This document shows positions 11,229-22,288 of a stretch of 64,000 nucleotides of DNA, piece after piece (positions within the stretch are counted from its first letter, which is position 1; the number at the start of each line of letters is the position of its first letter). Below the pieces are notes generated by a model, which saw only the letters and a list, made by a program, of their open reading frames with translations, was not told where the DNA came from and did no database searches. Made by a program: the position numbers and the translations under genes. This DNA comes from Struthidea cinerea (Eukaryota > Chordata > Aves > Passeriformes > Corcoracidae). The stretch lies in assembly GCA_013397865.1 (NCBI GenBank), contig VZTI01005239.1, positions 356,300 through 420,299 of the forward strand. The letters are read 5' to 3'.

Positions 11229-12281
11229 TGCTCCCCTTTACAGTATTTTCAATGTTTAGTGAAAGGAAATATTCTGAAAAACTGTCTGACAAGTATTTTC
11301 AGTTCTGCTGCTCTGTCGCCTTGCACTGAGCAAAAAGCAAGAAAAATAAAAAAAATCTTCTTGCACTCCAGGTAACAGAAAACTACTTTCACTTTGCATC
11401 TGTCTGTTCCTGTTGGAAAACCCATTTCTGCAAGGGAAGGCTGCCTGGTGTAAAGTGCCAAGAGAAGAGGGGTTTTGCCCTTGTAAACTGAACGCACTGG
11501 AGCATAAAATACAATCAAGATTTGTGACAAAATCCACTGCACGCAGACATCGGTCCCTGGTGGTGGCGGGGCAGGGGGTGAGGTGACACCGTGCGATGGA
11601 GGGGACCAGACTTGTGACGTGGGCACAGAAGGAAGGTTGGCAGCCAGGAGCCTGGGCTGCTGCCTCCAGGGCACAGAGCCGCTCTGAAGGATAAAACTAC
11701 TTTGGGAAGAGGAAAATCTCAGCCTGTGTATGGAGCGCTCACGAGGAGAGTCCACAGGAGTTTGGAGTCAGGTGGCAACTCTTCAGTCAGGTCAAATCTC
11801 TCCTTTTATGTCTGCTGCAGGTTAAATCTGTCTTGTTCTCTCAAACAGTGGGGTTTAATGAAAGCAGATTTGAGGGAACAAACACTCAACTCACTTATTC
11901 CTTAAAGGCAAAACATGAATGAATTTTCTCTTCCCATCTGCTGCTCTGTAATGACCACTCCCTTGCACATCTTGGATATTTGATGCCCTCTTGCCTATTT
12001 TATTCCTTTTGCTCTGCTCTCCCAAATCAGAACAAAGTCAAGTGTGAGCCCAGACACTGCTCCTTTCCACTGCAATGGGGGAGCTGAGCAGGGCTGTGCC
12101 TCCCCCAGGTGACAAAATGAAAGCAAACTTGGCAATGTCCTCTCACTGCTGCTTGGGAAAGGGGATTGCAGTTCTGGGACAAAGAGAACACACCCATGGG
12201 AACATAAGCAACTGTTCCAGCTGGAAAGTTTTGGTTCAGGCTCTGCTCCCATCCCTCTGTTTTTCAGAAATGTCTACGTTA
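11229..12281. other. No gene recognised
   Basis: The minus-strand frames at 11249-11755 (168 codons) and 11256-11537 overlap in different frames and lack motifs. An A-rich AATAAA-containing stretch lies at 11340-11352. It would suit a poly(A) signal if 11091-11228 were a last exon, but that is speculative. Confidence 0.4.
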
Positions 12282-12300
12282 ATACATTAAGTTAATGTAT
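12282..12300. repeat. Perfect inverted repeat, 9-bp arms
   Basis: ATACATTAA (12282-12290), one spacer base, then TTAATGTAT (12292-12300). It is AT-rich and dyad-symmetric, and its arms contain ATTA/TAAT cores such as homeodomain proteins bind as pairs. It lies about 100 bp from the palindrome at 12401-12420. Confidence 0.9.
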
Positions 12301-12400
12301 GAAGTTAAGCAGAGCTGAGGGCACTGCTGTCATGCACAGCACAGCGTCAGCCAAACTGTGTCCTAGGACCAGTCCTGCCACTTACTGCAAATACTTTAAG

Positions 12401-12420
12401 GAAACAAGAATTCTTGTTTC
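12401..12420. repeat. Perfect 20-bp palindrome
   Basis: GAAACAAGAATTCTTGTTTC is fully self-complementary with no spacer. A perfect 20-bp palindrome is unlikely to occur by chance at any given place (about one in a million), though less surprising over 64 kb. It contains inverted GAA units resembling part of a heat-shock-type element, without the usual three-unit spacing. Confidence 0.95.
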
Positions 12421-15400
12421 TGCTTCCTTCTCATTATCAGTTTCCTAGATACTCCCTGTGATGTTAGAAATCAAGAATTTAAAACACTTTATCTTAGCCT
12501 TTTTTTTTGTTCACCTCACTGGAGGGTCTCAGCCTCATATCACAGGTGCCTGGTGCTTTGCCACTGAGATTCTGCATCGTGTTAGAGCCCAGCACAAATG
12601 AGGGCACAGAGAGGTCAAAGTAGGCACTTAAAGGTCTGTTTTCAGAGCAGGTAAAGACACTTAATGTGTTAAAGCAAAAGATTGAGAGGTGGTGCCATGA
12701 CAGCGAGTGAAGATTCTTAATAGGAACATGCCAGGTATGGAAGAAATCCTCTCACAGAGAAAGGCAAAACAGAAAGAGTGACTTCAAGTTTTAAAGAACA
12801 CGTGAATCACCACCTGTTCCAGCAGAGAGATGAGAGATTCAGCGCTCCCATCTCCCTGTGGATGTTTGACAGCAGCAGTGACTTAATAGTGGGGAAAGAC
12901 AGAGGAAATGGCAAGAAAACCCAATTCTGTGGAATGGCATTACCGGTTTGGGTCCTATTTTGGAGGCCAGAGTGGCTCCTAAGCATTCAGAAGCTGTAAG
13001 ATTTTTATCAATGAACCTCCAGACTACCCATGCTCTGACCAACAGCTGCCTCTGGGTTTCCCTGTGAGCTACCAGCTGAATTCCTGCCACCACACTTGGA
13101 AAAGGACCTGAAGCACAGCAACAATCCCACACCTCCAGTGCCATGGCCACGAGCATTTAATGAAATTTCCACTGCAGCAGGACTTTGCAGAGGTGTGCAC
13201 ATGGGTAGAACCAGAAGAAACACCCATTCTTCTGCAGAGTTCCCAAGATTTAGAAAAGCTCCTAGGAAATGGCAAGAGATAAATATGAAAAGAAATTCAG
13301 AGTTTTGGTCTTTATAGCAAAGTCCCCAAACCGCAAGGCCGCAGACATGGCAACAACATGTCTGCAAACCTCCTGTGCCCAGACAAGCTGAAATAACTGG
13401 GACGAGGTGGTGGATTTGGGTACCAATGTCCCCCTGGATGATGCAGTCAGTGTGGGTGAGTGAAGAGCCTTGTCTCCGAAGGGCTGACCACAAAGATCTC
13501 CCCAAGCTGAAACAAGCATCTTTTGGGAAAAAACCCCTGGAATCTGCAGCAAAGTCAGCACGTGAACTGCTGAAATTCTTTGGTGTGATATGGCTCTATA
13601 TATGCAGGCATTCACACATGGCTGCATCTCACTTTTAAATGTCTCCAAGAGTTGTATATTAAACAGAAGAAGGATTTTTCCAGGAACTAACACAGTTGGC
13701 AGCTTTTTGTCTCTATTTTTTAGAGTAATTTATGAAAGAAGGAAAGTAGCAGAGTCAATTTAAAAAAGGCTGCAGCCTGGACTTTGATAGATGAGCAGAT
13801 CTACCAACAAAACCTCTCAGTTTTCACTGAGCACTCCATCTTCTTATCTGTAATCCCAGTGAGGAGAGAATAAGGAAGGCAGGCAGCTGAATAGAGGGAA
13901 GACCTGGGTAATGTTTAAACTGGGAATAATCAACTGAGGGATCAACCTCCCTGCTTTTTTTCCAGATCCAACCAAATAACCAGCTGAGCATTTCCTGCTC
14001 CCCTTTCAGGAGGGGCCGAGTGAGATGACAGCGATTCGCACTCCAACCTGCTGGAAGGGTCCAAGATAACTCCTTGCAGAACAGCCTTAGCGCTCCAGGG
14101 GAGTGGTCCCTCTGACAATCTGGGAAGTTGTGCCAGGGAGCAATAACAGTTCCAGCTGTAATTTCTGGGAGGTGACAGCAAATAACAGCACTTTTCCCAG
14201 CTGGTTGTGCAGACCTGCCTCTCAGACAACCCTGGGTTTGCTTCTAAGGGTGCTGCTTGAATAGAGCTACATCTGTGCTGATTCCTGGTGAAACTGCCTC
14301 AGCCATGAGCAACTAGACCTTGAAAACATTGGAATTAATTAGGGGAAATACCACTTCCTATCCAGACACATACTGAGGGAGGCTAGGCACTTCCAGGCAA
14401 AATTTAGTGGAGCATTTCAGGTGCAAGATAACATTTCTGGGATGGGTTGACATCTCTTGGGGCACGTGGAAAAGGTAACAGTCCTTTCAGTGTTTAGGTG
14501 CCACTCTGGAATTGATGCCCACAGTCCCAGCTCCATCAGCAGTTCTTGTCTTTCTGCATCCTCAGCACAGCTCCAGCCCACCACACAACCAGATATCCTC
14601 ACACTGATCTCATGTGATATTTTCAAACACATTTCACATTTCTCTTCTAAGTTTAAAATCTAAGTAACTTCCAAGGCTCAGCATTTTTTGTTCAGTGAAC
14701 GTCTTGATTTGTGACAAGTGCTATAGGAGGAAGCAACACACTTGTGCTTCAAAATCTGTTCCTGTCCCTCAAGCAGAGCCTTTCTCCTAAACTGGAATTT
14801 GTAACCCCTTAGTCTTTAATGCAGAAAAGCCCCTGTAGATATTTGAAAGGAAACAGAAATCAAGTAAAAAAGAATAATCACATTCTCCTGGCTTCCAGTA
14901 GGTTGACTTCAAGTCCTGCTGAAATTTCACTCAAGCATTAACACACAACAAGAAAAATAAATACATCTGTAACTGGAAAAGAATCTGCTTGATTAGGACC
15001 TCCTGCATTTCGGTAGCAACACTGAACATTTCCTTGTCCAGCAAATCCGTTCTAGCGCCGCACTAACATGGCAGAATCTTATGCAAGACTGGGTGAAAGC
15101 AGTTTTAAGCAAAAAAAGAGTAGTTTCTTGAGCAAAACACGTAATGAAAGTGAAAACTGAAATTAAAGGAAGCAGTCATTCAAGTATCAAAGGAACACAG
15201 TTCTGCTCCTGCTGTCACTGTGACTGCTTCCTAAGCTCACATCTGCAGACACCATCATTCATCTTTTCTCTAAAGCCCCAGATCCTGGAGTCATTTGATG
15301 ACACAAGAGTCACATGTCAAACCAAATTTCACCCTCACAGGGAAGGAAAAAAGCTTGAAAAAACCCCAATTATTTAAAAAAATAAAGACTAGTTTATGAA

Positions 15401-16146
15401 ATAAATTGTTTTTGAGCCTCCCTAAAAAATATTGTCTCCCTCCTGCTGTGCTTGCTAGAGGCAAGTGAATGCCCAGAGCTGTTGTGCTCCAGCCTTTCAG
15501 CATCCAGACAGTCCTTGCTCTTTCCCCAAATCCTACCTGAGCTCTAGGACCTGCAGCACAGCTTTCCCTCTTCCTTGCTCTGCACTGCATCATTCCACGA
15601 GGCTCCGTCCCTGCATTCCCTCCCCCGGCTCCTCTGCACTGCAGCACTGCCAGAAACCAGCACTCCCAGCCCTTTCCCCTGCTCTCTCCTACCCTGGAGC
15701 CTTCCAGCCTGCACTGCTCCACTGCCCATCCCCTCAACCTCCCTTATCTCTGCTCCAAGGTTCAGCTTTTCCACCGCAGCACCGCCAAATCCCCTGGCTC
15801 TGCCACCTCCCTTCCGTGGCACAGCCCAGCCCTGGAGCATCACAACTCCCATTTTCTTCTCTGCTCTTCCCGTTCTACACCAGGCTGCAGCGCTGCTGGA
15901 GCATCCCGCAGCATTTTGGGACCGTCTTTGATGCTCTTTAACCCACACCTGTGGTGCTGCAAGGATTCCCCTCCTGCCTCAACACACCCCGCATCCTTTA
16001 GCCAGATCCTGCACTCCAGTCCCACAAGCTTTACCCCTCCCCTCCACCCCTTAAACACAGCTTTAAAATCTCTGTATTTGTGCAGAAGTCCACGTTCCCT
16101 GCTCGGGGACATCAGAGCACGCTTGGCAAGCACAGACTGTTTAGAG
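12421..16146. other. No gene recognised; GC/pyrimidine-rich block 15470-15940
   Basis: Overlapping frames on both strands around 12839-13693 and 15291-15948 have no recognisable domain. The 15470-15940 block is C/T-rich with repeated TGCACTGC octamers at 15581, 15635 and 15710; spacing is irregular (54 and 75 bp), so I do not call it a tandem array. Strong acceptor-like tracts occur near 13964, without a convincing exon. Confidence 0.4.
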
Positions 16147-16325
16147 AGTTGTCCTGGATTTACTAACGGGAGGTCATGCCTAACAAACTTGATTAGTTTC
16201 TTTGAGGAGGTGACAATGACAAGGGACTGGGCAAGGAAGTAAAGCATAATTCAATCAGACTTCAAGAGCCTTTTGATACAGTACCACATGAAAGGCTAAT
16301 TTAGAAGGTTAATATGGATGGTATT
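16147..16325 (+). mobile_element. Old CR1/L3-clade LINE, reverse-transcriptase fragment (plus)
   Basis: Two stretches translate to recognisable CR1/L3 reverse-transcriptase motifs but in different frames. From 16153 the frame reads PGFTNGRSCLTNLISFFEEV, matching the 'F..GRSC.TNLI.F.DEVT' block. From 16266 to 16301, in another frame, it reads EPFDTVPHERLI, matching the 'KAFDTVPHERLI' block around catalytic motif A. A frameshift and stops separate them, so it is a dead fossil. The surviving fragment is internal, with neither the 5' part nor the 3' tail, and is far more diverged than the other CR1 copies. The family (CR1 versus L3) cannot be settled by eye. Confidence 0.75.
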
Positions 16326-17119
16326 GATAGCAAAACACTCATCCATGTAAACATCTTTCTTTTAATTACTGTGCAAAGAAAGTAGGAGGCAAAGCAAGCA
16401 GTGACTGATCACAAGAAAGGGAAAAGGAGATTATCACAGGAGCTTCAGGTGTTTGTGCTCTCATACCCATGGCTGGTGGGGTTTTTCTTCCAGCACCTTC
16501 TAAGATGATTCCCTATAGACGCCTCTCATTTTGGTGACCAAACAGGATACACATGGCGAAGGGGCAAAGTCACATGCTCACTGTGCCTCTCTAGGACACC
16601 TGGCATCGTATCACTTATAGCTGCATTAATGATGGTTTAATAAAAGGCACCACGCGAGCAGAGCTGGTGGTGTTCCAAGCACAGAAGGCTGGGCAGGTAC
16701 ACACAGGGTGTCAAACAAAACCGAGAATGAAGACAAAATTCAAGACTCAAAACTCAGAAAACAGCCTTAGGTTTACCAAAGCAATCCTACCTGTCTGTAG
16801 CTCCCCAGAGACCGGGTGTGCCGCCATCAGCTGCCTTGCTCCGTGGTTCTCAGAGAGTGAGGGTCACCACAACAGAGCAGTTTTCTTGCCTTCAACTGCT
16901 GCCTGTATTCTTCTTGGTCATAAAAAGATCATTCAGCGGAATGAAATCACCCTTCATGCTCAGTAACTACAGGAGAGGAAGATATCTTCCCTTTCCTGGT
17001 CCAGCAGGAGGTGCAGGCAGCTACAAAGGTGCTCCATGGAGCCCTGTGCCACCACCCAGCTCCTCCACAAACCAGAGCCTTCAGCCTGGCCACTGCTCCC
17101 CTCTGCCAGCACAGCCAGT
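16326..17119. other. No gene recognised
   Basis: The frame at 16667-16966 (99 codons) and the overlapping one at 16818-17177 lack motifs. Nothing else recognised. Confidence 0.4.
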
Positions 17120-17245
17120 GTTTCCCTCTGTTTTCCCAGAAAAAGCACATCTGTTTTCAGTAAACGCTGTAAATTAGTTAATGTTTGTAAAGTGCTCTGA
17201 TCGTGTGAAGTGCTACATAATTACCACGTATTATCAATATAATTT
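17120..17245 (+). mobile_element. MIR-type SINE, 3' half (plus)
   Basis: The segment follows the 3' half of the amniote MIR consensus: a 'TTTCCCTCTGT' remnant of the 'TTTCCCCATCTGT' block near 17121, then 'AAATTAGTTAATGTTTGTAAAGTGCT' near 17171-17196, a degenerate 'GTGAAGTGCTACATAATTACCACGTATTAT' type tail near 17206-17235 that matches the 'GATGAAAGGCGCTATA...AAGTATTATTAT' end of amniote MIRs. The tRNA-derived head is not recognisable. MIRs are very old, so divergence is expected. Confidence 0.65.
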
Positions 17246-19137
17246 GGCTGGATTGTGCCACAGCCGCCTCCTCTCTTCATTTGCAGCTTGGAGAGAGTTT
17301 TCTTAGACACCAGCTCTTTGTGCCACCCATGCCAGAGCAGTCCTGACCTCCCTTGAAGGGCCCCAGAAAGGAAATAACCCCCAGCCCTGAGGCACATCCC
17401 TGGGATCCTTCACCTCCCCTCACTTCAGGAAGCAGAATAAGAGATGCCTCCCAAGGAGGAGGAGCTGCTCTTTGGAAAGGGCTTGTAGCCCACAATTCAG
17501 TGACCCCCAGAACTTGTAACAGCTACTAAAAGTATCCTAAATACCAGGGGAAGCAGCAGCCTGTGCTAGTGATGGGCCTGGAATGTGGAACAGAAGTCCC
17601 TGGTCTGGCAGTCATTAGTAGGAGTGACCTGTTCAGGCACTAACAAACCTCTCTGCTCATCTTAATACATCCCCTAAAACGAGCCAAATGTGAGCAACCA
17701 AGACCACTTTTCCCAACTCCCTGCTCCCTAGCACCCTCTTCCAGCAAATCCTGGATTTTTCAGGTCTCAGCAAAACAAAGCCTGTATAAAACACTTTCTA
17801 GTTCCAGGCTAAAACCTGATAGAAGAAATAAATTTTCATATAACAGAAATAAGCTGAATAATAGGCAATCTAACTCTCCTTAAAAGATACAGAAAGAACT
17901 TCAAGAAAGTCTTAAAATTCATTGCTTATAGAAAATAGAACCCTGAAGAGAATAAATGCTAAAAAACATTAAAACAAAAAGACCAGGTGAAGAAACCAGC
18001 TACTCCCTGCCTCTCTAGAGGGGCTACTACCCATCCCACCTGGATTTAAAGAGCTGATGAGCAGAAGTGGTGCCAGCTGGGAAAACAATTATGCAGAATA
18101 AACCAACAATTTGCAGGTATTTTCTAGTTTTTTTCCCAACTCCTAGGACAAATAATCTATCTTAAGGGCAACATTCCTCACAGACCTGTCAAATTATTAA
18201 AGTGGAATGGTGGGAAAAATATTTGGCCTGTGACAATATGTATTTAAAATTGCTGAAGTGAGAAAAAGAAAAAATGTTGCCTGTTCTTTTTAAAAACAAA
18301 AATCCATCAGACCATGAAAAAGGTGTGATTGGAAAGCCAGAAGTTTTCTGGTGTACATAAAGTACTTCACAAAGCACTAAACGTGCTGGCTGACCCTTCC
18401 TTACATCAGTGCTGTTTTACAAGTGTTACCTAAGAAGGAAATTTCCTCCCGAGTTCTGTGTCTCTGTGTGGTAGGAAACTGTCCCAAATGTGGAGTCTCA
18501 TGAACAGAGGGAGATAATCCTGTCCAGGGAAGCATGGACACTGATACAATCCATCCCAAATTGCCTGGGAAAGCCACGTTCAGGAGGAAATGTCTGAACT
18601 AAGCTGTTCAAAATCATGGAGAAGCAGATTTCCAATTCACGGTTTACGTGTTACGGATTTGCTTCATAAGAGTTTTCCATTTCAGAGGTTTTAACATGTG
18701 AACTTTGACTTTCTGAGAGCCTTCCCTCTGGGCTCTGATGGGATGGATGGGAAGACTGGATTCAAAATGCCAAAATGCACTAAATCAGATGGATAGCTGA
18801 TTCTTCTGGTTCAATCTGTGGCTAATAACAGAGCAGTATTTGAAGGTCCAGCAAATGTAAATATTTCAAATATTTCATATAAATTTGAGAATATTCCAGT
18901 GTTTATGAAGCACGTGCCGTGCTACGGCCCAGGAGGTCTGTGCTGCTCTCTGGCTTTGCCAAATTCATCTGGGTAACCTGGAGCTTTCCAGTTTCTCTCC
19001 CTGTTTTTAGTGTCACATGAATGGAGGGGTCTCGGTGCTCTCAAATCTTTCAGAGAGAGACAAGGAGCCTAAAATACTTCTGGCATGGGTGTGATTATGA
19101 AGCAGTAGAGGGGAAAATGGGTCTATAAAACAGTGGT
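17246..19137. other. No gene recognised
   Basis: Mostly AT-rich with short frames only (72 codons at 17277-17495 minus, 62 at 18189-18377 minus). No repeat family, exon pair or RNA gene seen. Confidence 0.45.
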
Positions 19138-19222
19138 CCAGATCATCTGCAAGTGCAAATGGGTTTGGCTCTGTTGAGATCAGTGGAGCAACGTCAATTT
19201 ACAGCTTCTGAGGCTCCTGCTT
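19138..19222. repeat. Ancient palindromic repeat (MITE-like)
   Basis: About 85 bp matching a self-complementary amniote repeat I recognise by pattern ('AGATCCTCAGCTGGTGTAAAT...AGTCAATGGAGC...ATTTACACCAGCTGAGGATCT') but cannot name. Here the left arm has GATCATCTGCAAGTGCAAAT (19141-19160), the centre reads TTGAGATCAGTGGAGCAACG, and the right arm has TCAATTTACAGCTTCTGAGG. The arms are imperfect inverted repeats of each other. Such elements are usually non-autonomous DNA transposon remnants. Confidence 0.5.
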
Positions 19223-20324
19223 AGTCTGCAGACCTGGGCCAGGAATCGGGGCACAGGAGCTGCAACACCTGGATTGCAAATCCCGAAGGAATAGGTTTCA
19301 GGGGAAGCTCTTGCTTGTTATGGTGGAGGCAGAAGGAAAGATATTTTCTTGAGTTTTATGTGGTTGGAGGGAGAAAGAGTAGGATTAAGTGTCTATTTAA
19401 GAGGCAGGAGGACTGGGCAGAGACAGATCCTTTGGAGGGGATCTGCACCAGACCCCTCTCCTGGTCCCTTCCTTGTTGTCCAGCGTTGCCTGTAACTCTG
19501 GTTGAGGCTTTTTCTCTCTCAAATACATTCCTTCCTTCTCATTTTACAAAGTGAGAGAGATTGCTTTAAGGGAAAAAAAAAAGAAATCCCGGATTATAAA
19601 TGCATCCTATTAGGGTTTCTTTTTCTTTCCTTCCAGACAAAAGCATTTCTGCTTCCAAGCTTGATAGACCTCCTGACCCTGCTGATGTGGGTGGATGGCT
19701 CTGCATGTTCTGAATCATTTGCTTCCTTTTCAAGTGTTACTTTCTCCTTATTTCAATTACCCTTCCTTTATAATTACACGGGCTGCTCCAGCGAGCAGGA
19801 GTGCTGGGGAGCTGACAGCCCGTCTAGCAACAGGGCAGGCTGCCTGTGGAATCTACATCCTTATCTTGCTCGGGCAGTGGGGAAGTGAGCGTTTAATAGC
19901 ACAGGAGCAATTGTTGGAGGATATTCAGACTCCAGCACTTCACAGAGGGTTCACTGCCCAGCCTTTCACCGGGCCGAACTGTGTGTAATTGCTCTGCCTG
20001 TCCCTGCCAGAGTTATAAACCAGACGTACAAGGATCGCCTCCCTTCGTTCCCGCTGAGCGATTGCCTCTGTGGCAGCAGGAGGCAATGGAGCTTGATCCC
20101 ACACCTATTTGAGCTCCATGGGAGTCTTTTAAGGAAACTTCAAAGGGATCAATTTAGGCCCCAGAAGGTGCAACCAGCTCTGATGTGAGTAGGGCAGGAA
20201 GGGAAGGTGGGGGTCACAAGTGATGGTCTGGTTGGGCTGCTGTGCATGGCATGTAGGGGGAAGAACTGCTGTGGGGCCAGCGATGAGTCTGCTTCAAATT
20301 CAGTTCTGTTCCATGTGGCTTCTA
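19223..20324. other. No gene recognised; one exon-like frame
   Basis: An excellent acceptor-like tract (C/T run ending TTCCAG near 19636) leads into a frame open for about 82 codons to 19888 (within the 128-codon frame 19502-19888). The peptide has no recognisable motif and no donor is visible, so I do not call a gene. Nothing else seen. Confidence 0.35.
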
Positions 20325-20544
20325 GAAAACGAACAAACAAACACCTAAACAACCAAAAATCCTCACAAAACAAAACAAACAGAACAACAGCCCCCCCACC
20401 AAAAACCTCTAAACCAAAACCAAACAAAAAAAAACCCAAACCAAAGCAAAAAAACCCACAAAGAACCCCACCAAAACCCCCAAACCAAAGCAAAAAAAAA
20501 ACCCACAAAACCCCCCACCAAACAAAAAACCCAACACCTCAACT
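20325..20544. repeat. Low-complexity A/C-only tract
   Basis: About 220 bp in which the plus strand is almost entirely A and C, with units such as AAACAAACAAAC, CCAAACCAAAGC and CCCACAAA and several C runs of 3-7 bases. The minus strand is therefore G/T-rich with four or more closely spaced G runs, giving G-quadruplex potential. The long open frames on both strands here follow from the composition. Confidence 0.95.
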
Positions 20545-21341
20545 TTTTTAATGCTGATTTTCATCTCATTCACTACCAAAATTAAATGGTCGGTTTCATA
20601 CAGGAATTTTGCAAAGTGGCACATTTTTGTTAAATATCAAGCTTTATTTAAAGGAGAGACAGAGGTTCAGCTTCTGTGTTACAAGTCAAGTTTCCAGAAA
20701 AGCTCTGCCCTATCTATTCTAAGAAAATGCTTTATTAGGTAGTTTTCCAAAAGTTAATATTATTTCCGAGGCTTCTTCCTGACTTCTATCCCTGTAAAAG
20801 CTCCTTTCATTGAATATCCCATCCATACACTCTGCTAATAATGTGATGCCTATTATTAGCACATGGGGATATTGGAAAAGTATCTATTCAAAAGGTCCTA
20901 AAACCTATCCCCAAATAAAGAGGAGCAGTTCAGAAAAGGCCCAGCTGACTGGTGTTGATTGCAGAGAATGGGATTTTTTTTTTTTTTAGCCAATTAATTG
21001 CACATTTCAAACTTAATCTTATATTGAAATTCTAGGAGGCAAAAGCCTGGAGAGAGGGTGTCAAAAGCGTTCCCTAGCAGCAGCTCAGGGTCCTGCAGGA
21101 GGGGCTGGAATTGCTGCTGCTCTGTGTGTGTGGCACAGGCGCCTGTTGGTTATTCACAAACACAGCATCATCTCTTGCGTTGTTTTGGCTCTCCGTGAAA
21201 GACACGGAGCTGCTGGGCTTGAGTGGCTGGGCAGTACCAGAGGATAAAAACACAGGACTATTTTTTCTCTTGATTCGTTTAGGGAATTAAAGGTGTAGCA
21301 AATAACTTGTGAGACTTTGGGTTGCACCAAAAGTGATCATC
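20545..21341. other. No gene recognised
   Basis: AT-rich, with a T14 run near 20975-20988. No repeat family or exon signal recognised. Confidence 0.45.
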
Positions 21342-21367
21342 TTTTTTTTTTTTTTTTTTTTTTTTTT
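21342..21367. repeat. T26 homopolymer
   Basis: Twenty-six uninterrupted T. It could be the reversed poly(A) tail of a minus-strand retrocopy, but I recognise no gene sequence to its right (21368-21600 read as minus strand). A simple slippage tract is equally possible. Length is prone to sequencing error. Confidence 0.9.
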
Positions 21368-21417
21368 GCTACCTATGTGCACAACTTTCTGCTCGGTTCT
21401 GCTCTCCCCATGCTCAG

Positions 21418-21522
21418 GCAGCAGGTAGAGGAGAGACACGGAGGTTGGCAGGCTAAAATTGTGGGAGGAAGGGTAGGGGAGAAAAGGAGCAGGGCAAGCG
21501 AGAAGAAAAACAGAACAGCCAG
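21418..21522 (+). other. Possible exon of an unidentified transcript
   Basis: Strong acceptor (C/T-rich tract ending CCATGCTCAG at 21417) and a near-consensus donor (CCAG|GTAAGT at 21523) bound 105 nt. One frame is open throughout, and encodes a basic peptide ending RASEKKNRTA, but purine-rich sequence often stays open. It could be a lncRNA or UTR exon, or two unrelated chance splice-like motifs. Confidence 0.2.
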
Positions 21523-22288
21523 GTAAGTTTGGTCCTTTTTTCTTTTTTTCCGACACTTGAAGATTTCTAAGTAAAATTGGGAGTGGTGAGGAAGATTGTT
21601 CCACTCTGGAGTGGGTAAGATTAGTTTTTATTTGACTTTTATTGGATCTGCCTTAAGAATAAAAGAACAGCACTATCTCGGACATCTGTACACAGCAAAT
21701 CAAGGGAACACGGGAAGCCACAGCTTCCCCACCCCAGAGGAAAAGCCGGAATGTGTTGGGTCCTTGGTGGCATGTGACCAAGTATTGTTATTTAGGGACT
21801 ATTTTTGTATTTCTATATATATTTTTATTTTGGGGTGCAGCAACAGAGGCGAGGGACTGCTTAAAATTTCCTTTGACCTTTCAAAGTGTTCTGGGAGCCA
21901 AAGGTGTTCACAGGAATGAAACATAAAATTACAACCATGGCTCAGACCCCTAAAAGGGTCTGGCAGCTGCAGGAAGCAAAGGCAAATAATACCCAGGACT
22001 CTCAGAAATGGCCGTGGATCTTCAGACCTTTCTGAAAGCTGAAATGCTTCTTTTAATTCAGTATTAACAGATTAGGTCCAAGCAAGCCCAGCACCATGGG
22101 CAAACCTGGAAGGAAAAGAAAGACTGGTTTATCTTCAGTTGTTTGCCTCTTTCAAAACCTGAAGGCTCATGCATTGATGTTGGGGTGAGCCATGGCCAGA
22201 GCCGTGGTCAGCTGGAGCAGGCAGACCGACAGGTCCAGGGGTTTGAAGCCTCCCCAGCAGCAGGGCTGGAAGGCACAGTGAGCACTGC
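21523..22288. other. No gene recognised
   Basis: Short frames only (107 codons at 21596-21919, no motifs). No repeat recognised between the candidate donor and the LTR. Confidence 0.4.

Noticed and set aside
15465..15948. Overlapping 118-158-codon frames on both strands
   Set aside because: C/T-rich composition explains the lack of stops. The TGCACTGC octamers are not evenly spaced, so it is not a clear tandem array either.
19502..19888. 128-codon frame after a strong acceptor-like tract
   Set aside because: No donor, no motif, and the open length fits chance given how many acceptor-like tracts occur in the window.
21342..21604. Minus-strand retropseudogene ending in the T26 tract
   Set aside because: No recognisable gene sequence on the minus strand to the right of the tract and no matching target duplication.
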